Below are positions 8,740-19,005 of a stretch of 50,786 nucleotides of DNA, piece after piece; position 1 is the first letter of the stretch, and every line of letters starts with the position of its first letter. The stretch is from Patescibacteria group bacterium (lineage in GTDB: Bacteria > Patescibacteriota > CPR2 > UBA1875 > CAIMLA01), in assembly GCA_028718325.1 (NCBI GenBank), contig JAQUMB010000003.1, positions 1-50,786 of the forward strand, in the 5' to 3' direction. The notes below the pieces were generated by a model, which saw nothing but the letters and a program-made list of their open reading frames with translations, had not been told where the DNA came from and did not search any database. The position numbers and the translations under genes were made by a program.

Positions 8740-11700
8740 TTATAAATGAAACTAAAAATGATGACTTTAAAGCAGTAAAACTTATGGTGGCATCGCCGGA
8801 TCATATAATGCAATGGTCTCGCGGTGAAATTACTAAACCTGAAACCATTAACTATCGAACCCTAAAGCCAGAGAAAGATGGACTTTTTTGTGAAAGAATT
8901 TTTGGACCTAGTAAAGATTGGGAATGTTACTGTGGCAAATACAAAAGAATTCGTTATAAAGGTGTAGTTTGTGATCGTTGTGGAGTTGAAGTAACTCGCT
9001 CCATCGTTCGTCGTGAGAGAATGGGTCATATTAAGCTAGCAGTACCGGTAACCCATATCTGGTTTCTAAGAGGGGCTCCAAGCTCAATCGGTCTCACGTT
9101 GAACTTATCAGTAAGAGACTTAGAAAAAGTCGTCTATTTTGCGAATTTCATTGTTCTAGAAGTAGACGAAGAGGCAAAGTCAAGTGCGTTAAAACAGATT
9201 GACGAAGAGTTCAAAGTGAGAAAAACAGAAATTGCAAATTTAACAAAAGATGAAAAGGAAGCAACAATTCAGATAGAAGAACTCGAACAATATCGAAATA
9301 GTGCCAAAGAGGAACTAGCTCAATTAACTCCAATGGAAATAATTTCCGAACAAAAATATCGAGAATTCTCAATGAAATATGGAGAAGTTTTCAGAGCAGG
9401 AATTGGGGCTGAAGCGATTCAAGAGGTACTCTCAAAAATTAATCTGGAAGAACTTGCTGAGTCACTTAGGAATGAAGTTGATAACTCACAGGGGGTGAAA
9501 AGAAAGAAGGCTCTCAAGAGATCAAAATTAATTGAAGGTTTCTTGAATGCCAAAATAAAACCTGACTGGATGGTCATGTCTGTATTGCCTGTTATTCCGC
9601 CCGATCTTCGTCCGATGGTTCAGCTAGATGGCGGGAGATTCGCAACTAGTGACCTCAATGATCTTTATCGAAGGGTGATTAATCGAAATAATCGCTTAAA
9701 GAGACTTCTTGACATGGATGCGCCAGAAGTAATTTGTCGAAACGAAAAAAGAATGCTTCAAGAAGCCGTTGATGCTTTGATTGATAATGGAGCTAGACGA
9801 GATAAGAATGTTGCGACTGCTACTTCCAGGAGAAAACTACGTTCTTTGGCCGATATGCTCAAGGGTAAACAGGGTCGGTTTCGACAAAACCTTTTAGGTA
9901 AAAGGGTTGATTATTCAGGTCGTTCGGTAATTGTTGTAGGTCCAGAATTAGAACTTCATCAATGTGGTTTACCAAAAATGATGGCCCTAGAACTCTTTAA
10001 GCCCTTTGTAATTTCAAAACTGATTATGGGGGGACTAGCCCATAATGTAAAAAGTGCCAGTCGAATGATTGAAAGAAGTAAAAACGAGGTTTGGGATGCC
10101 TTGGACGAAGTGATTCAAGATAAATATGTTTTATTGAATAGAGCCCCAACACTTCATAGGCTAGGGATTCAAGCTTTCAAACCAGTCCTAATTGAAGGAA
10201 AGGCAATTCAGATTCACCCTCTAGTTTGTGCTGCCTTTAATGCTGATTTTGATGGCGATCAAATGGCAGTACACGTTCCTTTGTCAGCAGAGGCACAGAG
10301 AGAAGCAAAAGAAATTATGCTTTCAAGCAACAATCTTCTTAAGCCAGCAGCTGGGGAGCCAGTTGTAAAGCCAAGTCAAGATATGGTATTAGGTATTTAT
10401 TGGATGACGACAGCCGACCAAACTGATGGTGCTGAATTAAAGGTTTATTCTGACTCGACGGAGGCAATATTGGCCTATGATACACGGAACATCGGGATCA
10501 GAAAAATGATAAAAGTCATGATTAACGCTGAATTGATAGAAACTACCGTTGGCCGAATCCTCTTTAATAATATTTTGCCTGATGAACTTGGTTTTGTGAA
10601 TGACGCATTAAATAAAAAGAAACTTACCAACTTAGTTGATCGTGTCTATAAGATCTGTGGCAAAGAAGCAACAGTAGGATTTGTTGACAGGATAAAGGAT
10701 CTTGGTTTTAGATACTCAACAAAATCAGGCCTCTCTTTTTCGATGGAAGATATTCAAATTCCAGTAAACAAAGAGGAAATTTTAAAAGGGTTTGGGGACA
10801 AAGAAATTCATACCCATGAGCAATATAATCAAGGCTTGATCACTGAGGATGAAAAATATGGTAAAACTTTGGAAATCTGGGAAAACGCTAAAAAAGAAGT
10901 TCAAAAGAGTATGTCAGAGCAGATGGACAGAAACTCAACGGCTTTTATCATGATGGACTCTGGGGCCAGAGGGGAAATCGGCCAGCTGACGCAACTTGCA
11001 GGCATGAAAGGCTTGGTTGTAAGTGCGACAGGACGAATCATAGAGTTACCGATAAAATCAAATTACAAAGAAGGGCTTTCTTCGTTGGAGTACTTCATCT
11101 CAACACATGGAGCTCGAAAAGGGCTTTCTGATACAGCCTTAAAGACTTCGGATTCTGGGTATTTAACAAGGCGCCTAGTAGATGTCTCCCAAGATGTAAT
11201 TGTTACTGAAAAGGACTGTGGGACAAAGGAAACAACGCTTATTTCTATTACTGAATCAAAAGCGATTGGTGAAGATTTCGCAGCTCGTGTCAAGGGACGT
11301 GTTTTAGCTGAAAATGTTGTTAATAGTAAAACAGGTGAAATTATTGCTAAAAAGGGTGTTCTAATCACAGATGATGTTTTCGAGGACATCGAAAACGGTG
11401 GAATAGAAGAAGTCTATATCCGCTCTATCTCCAACTGTAAAGCCGAATGGGGAGTTTGTCAAAAATGCTATGGTTCAGATCTAGCCAAAGGTGGCTTGAT
11501 TGAGCTAGGTGAAGCAGTTGGAATTATTGCTGCGCAAAGTATTGGTGAACCAGGAACCCAGTTGACGATGAGAACTTTCCATGCAGGAGGAGTTGCTGGG
11601 GCCGATATCACTCAAGGGCTGCCTCGTGTTGAAGAGCTTTTTGAAGCACGAATGCCAAAGGGGCAGGCAATCTTGACTGAACTTTCAGGAGTCGCTCATG

Positions 11701-12485
11701 TAGAGACATCTAATGGAAAACACAAGATAGAAATCGTATCTCAAGAGTTAAACAAAGATATCTATGATGCAACTGGTTATTCAATCGAAGTTAAAAACAA
11801 TCAATTTGTAGAACTTCGGGATATTTTAGCTACCAAAGATGGCAAAAAACCAGTAAAGGCAAAAAATCCGGGAACGGTGAAAATTAAGGATCATGAGATT
11901 CAAGTTGTCAAAGAGGCAAATATCAAATTATATGAGATATCCTCTCAAGTTGGCCTGCTGATCAAAGACGGGGATGTTGTAGAAATAGGTCAGGCTATAA
12001 CAGAAGGCTCTTGGAATCTCCAGGAGGCCCTAAAGCTTCTAGGGGAAAATGCTGTTCAGCGTTACATTGTTAAAGAAGTCCAACAAACCTACGCTTCCGA
12101 AGGACAAACAATCAACGACAAACATATCGAAATTATCATTAGACAAATGTTCAGCCGTTGCCGTATTGATGAAGCAAACGGAACTCCATTTGTGGTTGGG
12201 GAGATTGTATCTAGGACAGCTTTGAACAGAGCAAACAACGAAGCAATTCGAAAAGGGACTAAGCCTGCTGAAAGTACGAATCTGCTTTTGTCTATTTCCA
12301 AAGTTGCCTTAACAACTGATAGCTTTCTTTCCGCGGCCTCTTTCCAAGAAACAAGTAAGGTGTTAATAAGTGCTGCCGTTGCTGGTAAGGTTGATGACTT
12401 ACGAGGGCTAAAAGAAAACGTTATTATTGGTAAACTTATTCCAGCAGGAACCGGTTTCGATGAAACCTTGACGAGGAGCCAATAA
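8736..12485 (+). CDS. rpoC: RNA polymerase beta-prime subunit
   Basis: A 1249-residue catalytic subunit. The N-terminal zinc site is visible as CYCGKYKR...CDRCG (about 65-90). The magnesium-binding NADFDGDQM motif lies at about residue 505, the trigger-loop region at [19 protein letters not shown], and the second zinc site at [13 protein letters not shown]. The bridge-helix and rim segments [24 protein letters not shown] are intact. It overlaps rpoB by 4 bases, indicating coupled translation. It is a single intact gene without intein or large insertion. Confidence 0.99.
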   Translation: MIINETKNDDFKAVKLMVASPDHIMQWSRGEITKPETINYRTLKPEKDGLFCERIFGPSKDWECYCGKYKRIRYKGVVCDRCGVEVTRSIVRRERMGHIKLAVPVTHIWFLRGAPSSIGLTLNLSVRDLEKVVYFANFIVLEVDEEAKSSALKQIDEEFKVRKTEIANLTKDEKEATIQIEELEQYRNSAKEELAQLTPMEIISEQKYREFSMKYGEVFRAGIGAEAIQEVLSKINLEELAESLRNEVDNSQGVKRKKALKRSKLIEGFLNAKIKPDWMVMSVLPVIPPDLRPMVQLDGGRFATSDLNDLYRRVINRNNRLKRLLDMDAPEVICRNEKRMLQEAVDALIDNGARRDKNVATATSRRKLRSLADMLKGKQGRFRQNLLGKRVDYSGRSVIVVGPELELHQCGLPKMMALELFKPFVISKLIMGGLAHNVKSASRMIERSKNEVWDALDEVIQDKYVLLNRAPTLHRLGIQAFKPVLIEGKAIQIHPLVCAAFNADFDGDQMAVHVPLSAEAQREAKEIMLSSNNLLKPAAGEPVVKPSQDMVLGIYWMTTADQTDGAELKVYSDSTEAILAYDTRNIGIRKMIKVMINAELIETTVGRILFNNILPDELGFVNDALNKKKLTNLVDRVYKICGKEATVGFVDRIKDLGFRYSTKSGLSFSMEDIQIPVNKEEILKGFGDKEIHTHEQYNQGLITEDEKYGKTLEIWENAKKEVQKSMSEQMDRNSTAFIMMDSGARGEIGQLTQLAGMKGLVVSATGRIIELPIKSNYKEGLSSLEYFISTHGARKGLSDTALKTSDSGYLTRRLVDVSQDVIVTEKDCGTKETTLISITESKAIGEDFAARVKGRVLAENVVNSKTGEIIAKKGVLITDDVFEDIENGGIEEVYIRSISNCKAEWGVCQKCYGSDLAKGGLIELGEAVGIIAAQSIGEPGTQLTMRTFHAGGVAGADITQGLPRVEELFEARMPKGQAILTELSGVAHVETSNGKHKIEIVSQELNKDIYDATGYSIEVKNNQFVELRDILATKDGKKPVKAKNPGTVKIKDHEIQVVKEANIKLYEISSQVGLLIKDGDVVEIGQAITEGSWNLQEALKLLGENAVQRYIVKEVQQTYASEGQTINDKHIEIIIRQMFSRCRIDEANGTPFVVGEIVSRTALNRANNEAIRKGTKPAESTNLLLSISKVALTTDSFLSAASFQETSKVLISAAVAGKVDDLRGLKENVIIGKLIPAGTGFDETLTRSQ

Positions 12486-12544
12486 ATTGATAAACTTCTT
12501 AAGATTTAAGAAAGGCCTCAGGCGAGGTTACATAGGGAGAAAAA
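12486..12544 (+). promoter_or_regulatory. Tandem hairpins between rpoC and rpsL
   Basis: TTCTTAA (12496-12502) pairs with TTAAGAA (12506-12512). GGCCTC (12514-12519) pairs with GAGGTT (12524-12529), with two G-T pairs. The Shine-Dalgarno sequence AGGGAG follows. No promoter is seen, so this is a processing or translational element inside the operon. Confidence 0.45.
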
Positions 12545-12952
12545 ATGCCAACAATTAACCAATTAATCAGGAAACCAAGAAAAACTGCAAAAGTAAAGTC
12601 AAAATCACCAGCTTTGCAGAAAGTTCATAATGCTTTGAAAAACAGGTCTATATCGACGTCTTCTCCTCAAAAAAGAGGAGTGTGTGTAAAAGTTACGACA
12701 ACGACGCCAAAAAAACCAAACTCGGCTTTAAGAAAAATTGCTCGTGTCAGATTAACAAACCAGATGGAAGTTACGGCTTATATTCCAGGAATCGGACATA
12801 ACCTGCAAGAACACAGTGTTGTGATGATCCGAGGCGGAAGAGTCAAAGACTTACCGGGAGTTCGTTATCATATAGTTCGTGGTTCCTTAGATGCTAGTGG
12901 TGTTTCAAATCGCAAACAAGGTAGAAGCCGTTACGGTGCAAAGAAAAGTTAA
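12545..12952 (+). CDS. rpsL: 30S ribosomal protein S12
   Basis: A 135-residue decoding-centre protein. [12 protein letters not shown] (about residues 53-64) and [13 protein letters not shown] are the two loops around A1492/A1493 where streptomycin-resistance changes arise; both key lysines are present. [15 protein letters not shown] is also canonical. Length is normal for a bacterial S12 with a slightly long N-terminus. It is followed 9 bases later by rpsG in the usual str order. Confidence 0.99.
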   Translation: MPTINQLIRKPRKTAKVKSKSPALQKVHNALKNRSISTSSPQKRGVCVKVTTTTPKKPNSALRKIARVRLTNQMEVTAYIPGIGHNLQEHSVVMIRGGRVKDLPGVRYHIVRGSLDASGVSNRKQGRSRYGAKKS

Positions 12953-12961
12953 AGGAGCAAA

Positions 12962-13438
12962 ATGCCAAGAGATCCAAAAAAAGTAGCCAAAAGAAAACTT
13001 GAGCCGGATATGAAATATAAAAGTATCCTGGTTTCAAAAATTATAAACAAAATAATGCTTAATGGTAAGAAAACTATTGCAACAAATCTTTTATATGACG
13101 CAATGGAAAAACTCGAAAAAGATACCGGTAAGCCAGCCTTAGATGTGTTAGATCAAGCGATTAAAAACATATCTCCTATGGTTCAAGTGAAATCTCGTCG
13201 GATTGGTGGGGCAACTTATCAAGTCCCGATGGAGGTTAAAGGGGAAAGACGGCTTCATTATGCAATTGTTTGGGTTCGTGATGCCGCTAGGGCGCGTAGG
13301 GGGGTATCATTTGATAAAGCTTTAGCTCAAGAGCTTATCGACGCTTATAATAATGTTGGTGCAGCAATTAAGAAACGAGAAGACACTCACAAAATGGCTG
13401 AAGCAAACAAAGCTTTTGCACACTTTGCTAGATATTAA
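12962..13438 (+). CDS. rpsG: 30S ribosomal protein S7
   Basis: A 158-residue primary binder of the 16S 3' major domain that nucleates head assembly. SRRIGGATYQVPMEV and the C-terminal KREDTHKMAEANKAFAHFARY are family signatures, and the beta-hairpin contacting E-site tRNA is present. GGAGCAAA provides the Shine-Dalgarno sequence. S7 can repress this operon in enterobacteria. No clear equivalent site was found in the 9-base rpsL-rpsG gap. Confidence 0.99.
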   Translation: MPRDPKKVAKRKLEPDMKYKSILVSKIINKIMLNGKKTIATNLLYDAMEKLEKDTGKPALDVLDQAIKNISPMVQVKSRRIGGATYQVPMEVKGERRLHYAIVWVRDAARARRGVSFDKALAQELIDAYNNVGAAIKKREDTHKMAEANKAFAHFARY

Positions 13439-13476
13439 TAAATAAAAATTAACAAGTAAAAACCGAAAAAGACTTT

Positions 13477-13504
13477 AGTTGTCATTGCGTCCAGCGTGAC
13501 AATC
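13477..13504 (+). promoter_or_regulatory. Hairpin in the rpsG-fusA spacer
   Basis: TTGTCA (13479-13484) pairs with TGACAA (13497-13502). An inner GC/GC step surrounds GTCCA. It lies just before the fusA Shine-Dalgarno sequence GAAGGAAAG. Its GTCATTGCG core resembles dispersed palindromic repeats seen in other genomes, but only this one copy is present here. Confidence 0.4.
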
Positions 13505-13523
13505 TTTAATGAAGGAAAGAAAA

Positions 13524-15617
13524 ATGGCTAGAGAATATAGCTTAGAAAAAACAAGAAACGTTGGGACAATCGCCCATATTGATGCTGGGAAAACGACTGT
13601 AACGGAAGGAATCTTATATATTTCAGGAAGAGTCCACAAGATAGGTGAAGTTCATGAAGGTGAAGCAACTATGGACTGGATGGAACAAGAGAGGGAACGT
13701 GGGATTACCATTACTTCAGCTGCCACAACTTGTTATTGGAAAAATCATCGAATTAACATCATTGATACGCCTGGCCATGTGGATTTTACTGTTGAAGTTG
13801 AACGTTCTCTCCGTGTTTTGGATGGAGCGGTGGTTATCTTAGATGGGAAAATGGGAGTTGAACCTCAGAGCGAGACGGTTTGGAGACAAGCAGATAAATA
13901 CAACGTTCCAAGAATGTTTTTTGCCAACAAGATTAATCAAACAGGAGGCGATTTTTATAAAACACTAGATTCGGTTCGAGAAAGATTATCTCGGAATGCT
14001 TATCCGATTCAATTGCCAATTGGATTTGAGCAAAGTATGTGTGGAGTGATCGATTTGGTTGAGATGAAAGGTTATACATACAAAGAATATACTGATAAAA
14101 AGCTAGAAGAGGTTGAAATTCCAGCTGATATGCTAGAAAAAGCTAACAAATACCGTGAAGAATTGGTAGAAAAAGTTGTTGAGTACGACGACAATTTGAT
14201 GGAAAAATACTTGGCTGGCGACCAGATTTCTGTCCCGGAACTTAGGGAATTGATAAGAAAAGCAACAGTTTCTGGGGAATTTTTCCCATTTTTAGGTGGA
14301 GATGGCCGAGGGGTTATAGTTGCAAAACTAGTCGATGCGATCATTGATTACTTGCCGTCGCCATTGGATGTTAAACCAGCACTCGGTACTGACCCAAAAA
14401 CTGGTGAAGAGATAGAAGTGAAGGCAAATGATGATGAACCATTTGCTGCCCTTGCTTTCAAAGTGGCTGCTGATCCATTTGTTGGAAAATTGATTTTCTT
14501 CCGCGTATATAGGGGCGTATTGAAGAAGGGTTCATATATTTTAAACGCTACTACAAGTAACAAAGAAAGAATTGGTCGTATAGTCCGTCTGCATGCAAAT
14601 CATCGGGAGGAAGTTGATGAGGTTTTTGCTGGAGATATTGCGGCTGCTGTAGGACTCGGAAAAACAACTACTGGGGATACTCTTTGTGACGTAGCGCACC
14701 CGGTGATGCTTGAGAACATTGAGTTTCCTGAGCCGGTGATCGAAATTGCCATAGAACCAAAAACCAAAGCTGATCAAGAAAAAATGGGGTTAGCCTTGGC
14801 CCGTTTGGCGGAAGAAGACCCGACCTTTAGAGTAAAAACGGACGAAGAAACCAGCCAAACGATTATCTCTGGCATGGGCGAGTTACACTTGGACATCATT
14901 GTTGATCGAATGAAGAGGGAATTCAAAGTAGAAGCAAATATCGGCAAACCTCAGGTGGCTTACAGAGAGACAATCAAAAAGAAAGTTCAGCAAGAAGGCA
15001 AGTTTATTCGTCAATCAGGCGGACGAGGTCAATATGGACATGTCTGGCTTGAAATAGAGCCACAGGAAAAAGGTTTGGGATTTGAATTTGTAAACAAAAT
15101 TGTTGGTGGGACAATTCCCAAAGAATTTATTAACCCAGTTGAAAACGGGGTAAAGGATGCAATGACCAATGGGGTAATCGCCGCTTATCCGGTAGTGGAT
15201 GTGAAAGTAACTCTTTACGACGGTTCTTTCCACGAAGTTGATTCATCAGAAATGGCTTTCAAAATTGCAGGTTCGATGGCTTTCCAAGAAGGGGTTCGAA
15301 AAGCTAATCCTATTATTCTAGAACCGATTATGAAGGTAGAAGTCACTGTACCAGAAGAATATATGGGAGACGTGATGGGTGATTTGAACTCAAAGAGAGG
15401 ACGAATCCAGCAAATGTCAGATCGCGGAACAGCTAAAGTTATAGATGCACTTGTTCCGTTAGCTGAAATGTTTGGTTATGCGACAAACCTTCGTTCTATG
15501 ACCCAAGGCCGTGGGAACTATGCGATGGAATTTGATCATTACGAAGAAGTACCAGGGAATGTGGCACAAGAAATTATTGCCAAACGTGGTAAGAAGCCGA
15601 TTGAGGATGAAAGCTAA
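13524..15617 (+). CDS. fusA: Elongation factor G
   Basis: A 697-residue translocase GTPase. AHIDAGKTT (P-loop), [11 protein letters not shown] (switch I), DTPGHVDFT (switch II) and domains II-V are all present, with the domain IV tip at [12 protein letters not shown]. The G4 motif reads NKIN where NKxD is expected, so the Asp that reads guanine is Asn. ATG at 13524 is preferred over 13509 because GAAGGAAAG is correctly spaced from it. It lies between rpsG and tuf in the str operon. Confidence 0.98.
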   Translation: MAREYSLEKTRNVGTIAHIDAGKTTVTEGILYISGRVHKIGEVHEGEATMDWMEQERERGITITSAATTCYWKNHRINIIDTPGHVDFTVEVERSLRVLDGAVVILDGKMGVEPQSETVWRQADKYNVPRMFFANKINQTGGDFYKTLDSVRERLSRNAYPIQLPIGFEQSMCGVIDLVEMKGYTYKEYTDKKLEEVEIPADMLEKANKYREELVEKVVEYDDNLMEKYLAGDQISVPELRELIRKATVSGEFFPFLGGDGRGVIVAKLVDAIIDYLPSPLDVKPALGTDPKTGEEIEVKANDDEPFAALAFKVAADPFVGKLIFFRVYRGVLKKGSYILNATTSNKERIGRIVRLHANHREEVDEVFAGDIAAAVGLGKTTTGDTLCDVAHPVMLENIEFPEPVIEIAIEPKTKADQEKMGLALARLAEEDPTFRVKTDEETSQTIISGMGELHLDIIVDRMKREFKVEANIGKPQVAYRETIKKKVQQEGKFIRQSGGRGQYGHVWLEIEPQEKGLGFEFVNKIVGGTIPKEFINPVENGVKDAMTNGVIAAYPVVDVKVTLYDGSFHEVDSSEMAFKIAGSMAFQEGVRKANPIILEPIMKVEVTVPEEYMGDVMGDLNSKRGRIQQMSDRGTAKVIDALVPLAEMFGYATNLRSMTQGRGNYAMEFDHYEEVPGNVAQEIIAKRGKKPIEDES

Positions 15618-15624
15618 AAAAATG

Positions 15625-15653
15625 TTGCAGAAACAGATAATTTATAGTAAACT
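15625..15653 (+). promoter_or_regulatory. Promoter for tuf-rpsJ
   Basis: TTGCAG (15625-15630), 17 bases, TAAACT (15648-15653), just after the fusA stop. The -10 hexamer is identical to that of rpoB. It allows EF-Tu to be made in excess of the rest of the operon. Confidence 0.6.
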
Positions 15654-15682
15654 TATCAAGCAAAGTTGAGATAAAATTAAAT

Positions 15683-15766
15683 CCATACGCTTAGGTGTGG
15701 AAAAGTTTATTTAGTCAAAAAATAACTATTAATGAAATCCGCTACTTGCGGATCGGCCTTTGGCCG
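15683..15766 (+). promoter_or_regulatory. Three-hairpin leader of tuf
   Basis: CCATAC/GTGTGG (15683-15688 and 15695-15700), ATCCGC/GCGGAT (15737-15742 and 15748-15753) and CGGCC-TTT-GGCCG (15754-15766). AAGGAG comes right after the last hairpin. An in-frame ATG at 15732 lies inside this structure and is not taken as the start. Confidence 0.5.
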
Positions 15767-15779
15767 AAAAGGAGAAAAG

Positions 15780-16955
15780 ATGGCCGAAACATTCAAAAGA
15801 ACAAAACCCCATGTCAACGTTGGCACAATTGGTCATGTCGATCATGGTAAAACTACATTAACAGCCGCTATCCTAAAAGTTTTAGGCGACAAAGGTATGG
15901 CTAATGTAGAAAAATTCGAAGAAATTGATAATGCCCCAGAAGAGAGGGAGCGTGGTATCACTATTGCGACTCATCACTCTGAGTATGAGACAGAAAAGCG
16001 TCACTACGCTCATGTTGATTGCCCAGGACATGCAGACTATGTTAAGAACATGATTACTGGTGCAGCTCAAATGGACGGTGCTATTTTGGTAGTAGCTGCA
16101 ACTGACGGGCCAATGCCTCAAACCAGAGAACATTTACTTTTAGCAAAAAACGTTGGTGTGCCAAAGATTATTGTTTATATGAACAAAACTGACATGGTTG
16201 ACGATCCAGAGATGCTTGATCTTGTCGAAATGGAAGTTCGTGAACTTTTGACCAAATATGAATTTGATGGAGATAAAGCTCCTATTATTCGAGGATCAGC
16301 TCTAAAAGCCTATGAAGGAGATCCAGAAGCTGCCAAATCAATCACAGAGCTTCTTGACGCGCTTGATACCTATATTCCAGAACCAGAGCGTGATGTTTCT
16401 AAGCCTTTCCTAATGCCTGTTGAAGATGTTTTTTCTATCAAAGGACGTGGGACTGTTGCAACTGGTCGTATCGAAAAAGGGGTTGTAAAAATCAACGAAG
16501 AAATAGAAATTGTTGGGATCAAGCCAACTCGAAAAACAGTTGTTACCGGGATAGAAATGTTCAAGAAGCAACTTGATCAGGGTCAAGCCGGTGATAATGC
16601 TGGTGTCTTGCTCCGAGGTATTGAGAAAACTGATATAGAACGTGGTATGGTTTTGGCCAAACCGGGTTCTATCACTCCTCATACCGAATTTGACACAGAA
16701 GTTTATATCCTTACCAAAGAAGAAGGTGGACGACATACTCCATTCTTCAAAGGATACAAACCTCAATTCTATATCAGAACCACCGATGTAACTGGTGAAA
16801 TCACTTTCGATGGTGAGATGGTTATGCCTGGAGATAATATCAAAATGGGTGTCAAACTTATCCAACCAATTGCTATAGAAGAAGGTTTACACTTTGCTAT
16901 CCGTGAGGGTGGACGAACAGTCGGTTCTGGTGTGGTAACGAAAATTACTAAATAA
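15780..16955 (+). CDS. tuf: Elongation factor Tu
   Basis: A 391-residue GTPase that brings aminoacyl-tRNA to the ribosome. [23 protein letters not shown] (effector loop), DCPGHADYV and NKTD are all normal, unlike the NKIN of the neighbouring EF-G. Domains II and III run from about residue 200 to the end ([13 protein letters not shown]). ATG at 15780 follows AAGGAG; the frame is open upstream to 15732 but that stretch is hairpin DNA. rpsJ follows after 11 bases. Confidence 0.99.
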   Translation: MAETFKRTKPHVNVGTIGHVDHGKTTLTAAILKVLGDKGMANVEKFEEIDNAPEERERGITIATHHSEYETEKRHYAHVDCPGHADYVKNMITGAAQMDGAILVVAATDGPMPQTREHLLLAKNVGVPKIIVYMNKTDMVDDPEMLDLVEMEVRELLTKYEFDGDKAPIIRGSALKAYEGDPEAAKSITELLDALDTYIPEPERDVSKPFLMPVEDVFSIKGRGTVATGRIEKGVVKINEEIEIVGIKPTRKTVVTGIEMFKKQLDQGQAGDNAGVLLRGIEKTDIERGMVLAKPGSITPHTEFDTEVYILTKEEGGRHTPFFKGYKPQFYIRTTDVTGEITFDGEMVMPGDNIKMGVKLIQPIAIEEGLHFAIREGGRTVGSGVVTKITK

Positions 16956-16966
16956 TTTTAGGTAAA

Positions 16967-17287
16967 ATGGCCGAAGAAAAAACCAAACAAAGAATACGAA
17001 TCAAACTAAAGGCGTATGATCACAAGATTATTGATCAGTCTTCGGTGCAAATTATTGAAGCAGCAGAACGAAGTGGGGCAATCGTTATGGGACCGATCCC
17101 ATTACCGACTGATCGAACTCCGATAACTGTACTTCGAGCTAGCAACATCGATAAGAATTCCCGTGAACAGTTTGAGATGAGAGTTCATAAAAGATTAATC
17201 GACATCAAGGATTATACGAACAAAACCGTTGATGCCTTGATGAATATTAATCTTCCCGCGGGGGTTGATATCGAAATCAAGATGTAG
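16967..17287 (+). CDS. rpsJ: 30S ribosomal protein S10
   Basis: A 106-residue head protein that also forms the NusB-S10 antitermination pair. [19 protein letters not shown] and [18 protein letters not shown] are diagnostic. It follows tuf directly, a common arrangement. A terminator lies behind it, so it is cut off from the rplC-led cluster that it usually heads. Confidence 0.99.
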   Translation: MAEEKTKQRIRIKLKAYDHKIIDQSSVQIIEAAERSGAIVMGPIPLPTDRTPITVLRASNIDKNSREQFEMRVHKRLIDIKDYTNKTVDALMNINLPAGVDIEIKM

Positions 17288-17311
17288 ACAAAAAACTATC
17301 GGAAAATATAG

Positions 17312-17343
17312 AAAAGAATCCCGAAGAAATTCAGGATTCTTTT
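17312..17343 (+). terminator. Terminator after rpsJ
   Basis: AAAAGAATCC (17312-17321) pairs perfectly with GGATTCTTTT (17334-17343) around a 12-base loop. The 3' arm itself ends in four T. Confidence 0.75.
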
Positions 17344-17357
17344 CGTAATAAAAACTG

Positions 17358-17386
17358 TTGACTTTTAGAGAGAAATTGAATATAAT
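17358..17386 (+). promoter_or_regulatory. Promoter of the rplC-secY cluster
   Basis: TTGACT (17358-17363), 17 bases, TATAAT (17381-17386), the closest match to consensus in the window. It directly follows the rpsJ terminator. Expected start near 17393. Confidence 0.9.
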
Positions 17387-17390
17387 TTTT

Positions 17391-17494
17391 CTTGCGTTTG
17401 TACAACTTAACAAACAAACCAAGCGGGAATTAGGTAAGTCAAAGAAATTTTGAAACTACCTTTTTGTCGACGTATATATTTTTATGCAAAAACT
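17391..17494 (+). promoter_or_regulatory. Structured rplC leader without a Shine-Dalgarno sequence
   Basis: GTTTGT (17396-17401) can pair with ACAAAC (17410-17415). GGTA/TACC (17433-17436 and 17457-17460) encloses TCAAA/TTTGA (17439-17443 and 17449-17453). The bases before the rplC ATG are U-rich and lack a purine-rich Shine-Dalgarno sequence. Ribosomal-protein autoregulation is possible but inferred only from position. Confidence 0.4.
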
Positions 17495-18103
17495 ATGAAA
17501 ACAATTATCGGAAAAAAAGTCGGAATGACACATATCTTTGACGAAGCAGGCAACTTCGTTCCTGTTACTGTGGTTGAAGCCGGTCCTTGCACTGTAACTC
17601 AGGTTAAAACAGCCGAAAAAGAGGGTTATGATGCATTCCAAATCGGTTTTGGCAAAGGCAAAAATATTGTCAAGCCTCTGCTAGGGCATCTTAAAAAATC
17701 AAAATCAGAGAGTAAAATTTTGCGAGAGGTCAAAATAGAAAATGTCGACGATGAATCCACCAAAGTCGGAGATCAAATAAAGGTCGATATTTTTAGTGAA
17801 GGCGATCTAGTCAATGTTACCGGTATTTCGAAGGGTAAAGGCTTTGCTGGAACCATCAAACGTCATAACTTCCATCGTGGACCAAAAACTCACGGCTCTC
17901 ACAATTATAGAGCTCCCGGTTCGATCGGTGCAGGTTATCCTGAACATGTTTTTAAGGGCCAAAAACTACCGGGGCAGATGGGCCATGAACAAGTAACGAT
18001 CAAACAATTAAAAGTAATCAAAGTTGATGTGGAAAATAATATTCTAGCGATTCGTGGAGCAATCCCAGGACCCAGGAAGAGCACGGTACTTATAAAAGGT
18101 TAA
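17495..18103 (+). CDS. rplC: 50S ribosomal protein L3
   Basis: A 202-residue early-assembly 23S binder. Typical features are [19 protein letters not shown] at the start, [10 protein letters not shown]-like [15 protein letters not shown] and [17 protein letters not shown] near the peptidyl-transferase loop, and [10 protein letters not shown]. The frame is open back to a TTG at 17450, but the family start is the ATG at 17495. No Shine-Dalgarno sequence is visible before it. It is the first gene of the long ribosomal cluster. Confidence 0.98.
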   Translation: MKTIIGKKVGMTHIFDEAGNFVPVTVVEAGPCTVTQVKTAEKEGYDAFQIGFGKGKNIVKPLLGHLKKSKSESKILREVKIENVDDESTKVGDQIKVDIFSEGDLVNVTGISKGKGFAGTIKRHNFHRGPKTHGSHNYRAPGSIGAGYPEHVFKGQKLPGQMGHEQVTIKQLKVIKVDVENNILAIRGAIPGPRKSTVLIKG

Positions 18104-18104
18104 T

Positions 18105-18719
18105 ATGAAAATAGCAGTTTATACACAATCTGGAGAGAAAAAAGAAGCAAAAGAGATAAAGCTGGCGTTTTTGGATGAACCTATTAATCCGGCATTGATC
18201 CATGAGGCAATAGTCGCTCAGTTGGCTAGTCGACGTTTAGCTAGCGCAAAGGTCAAAACTCGCGGAGAAGTCTCTGGCGGAGGCAAAAAACCTTATCGAC
18301 AAAAGGGAACGGGTAGAGCACGTACTGGTTCGACCAGAAATCCGATTTGGACAGGCGGTGGAATTACTTTCGGTCCGACAGGAGAGCAGAACTTTCTTCG
18401 AGATATGCCAAAGAAGAAAAAGAGATTGGCAATTGTTTCGGCTCTAAGCAGCAAGAAAAATGAGATTATCAACATTGAATCGATCACCGTTGATAAAACT
18501 AAAGATTTTGCAAAATTAGTCGAAAAAATTGCTGGGGAAGCTAAAAGTTTAATTATTTTTCCTGGTTTAACCGAAAAAAATGTTTTACCGACTAGAAATT
18601 TGAAAAATATTAAGGTTTGTGATTACCGAAATCTAAATGTTTATGATATTTTAAATGCTGAAAAATTAGTATTCGTCGGAGATTCGTTGAATAAAGCCAG
18701 CGAGTATTTAGGAAGATAA
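18105..18719 (+). CDS. rplD: 50S ribosomal protein L4
   Basis: A 204-residue protein with the extended loop that reaches the exit tunnel, seen as TRGEVSGGGKKPYRQKGTGRARTGSTRNPIWTGGG (broken here by the family's usual glycine-rich turns). The globular domain follows. L4 is also a transcription and translation repressor of the S10 operon in enterobacteria. It starts one base after the rplC stop. Confidence 0.98.
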   Translation: MKIAVYTQSGEKKEAKEIKLAFLDEPINPALIHEAIVAQLASRRLASAKVKTRGEVSGGGKKPYRQKGTGRARTGSTRNPIWTGGGITFGPTGEQNFLRDMPKKKKRLAIVSALSSKKNEIINIESITVDKTKDFAKLVEKIAGEAKSLIIFPGLTEKNVLPTRNLKNIKVCDYRNLNVYDILNAEKLVFVGDSLNKASEYLGR

Positions 18720-18720
18720 G

Positions 18721-19005
18721 ATGGAACAAATCAGGGTACTAAAACAGCCAGTCATCAGTGAAAAAAGCTTTGCCAGTGCGGATAATGGAAAATACGTGTT
18801 TATGGTAGCTAAAGAAGCAACAAAGATCGAAATTGCTCAATCAGTAGAAAAAGCTTTCAAAGTTCATGTTTTATCTGTTAATACAGTTATTGTTAAAGGT
18901 AAGGTCAAAAGGTTTGGCAAGACTTTTGGTCGAAGAAAAGATTATAAAAAAGCTGTTGTGATGATTAAAAAGGATGAAAAAATAGAGGATTTTAAAGGTA
19001 TATAA
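18721..19005 (+). CDS. rplW: 50S ribosomal protein L23
   Basis: A 94-residue tunnel-exit protein and the docking site for trigger factor and SRP. LKQPVISEKSF at the N-terminus and VNTVIVKGKVKRFGKTFGRRKDYKKA are typical. Its stop shares one base with the rplB start (TAATG). Length is normal. Confidence 0.98.
   Translation: MEQIRVLKQPVISEKSFASADNGKYVFMVAKEATKIEIAQSVEKAFKVHVLSVNTVIVKGKVKRFGKTFGRRKDYKKAVVMIKKDEKIEDFKGI

Noticed and set aside
13477-13504. The GTCATTGCG palindrome as a mobile repeat element.
   Set aside because: Only one copy is seen in 50 kb, so a repeat family cannot be claimed from this window.
15732-15779. An upstream in-frame ATG as the start of EF-Tu.
   Set aside because: The extra 16 residues are encoded by hairpin DNA and are not part of the EF-Tu family; AAGGAG is placed for 15780.
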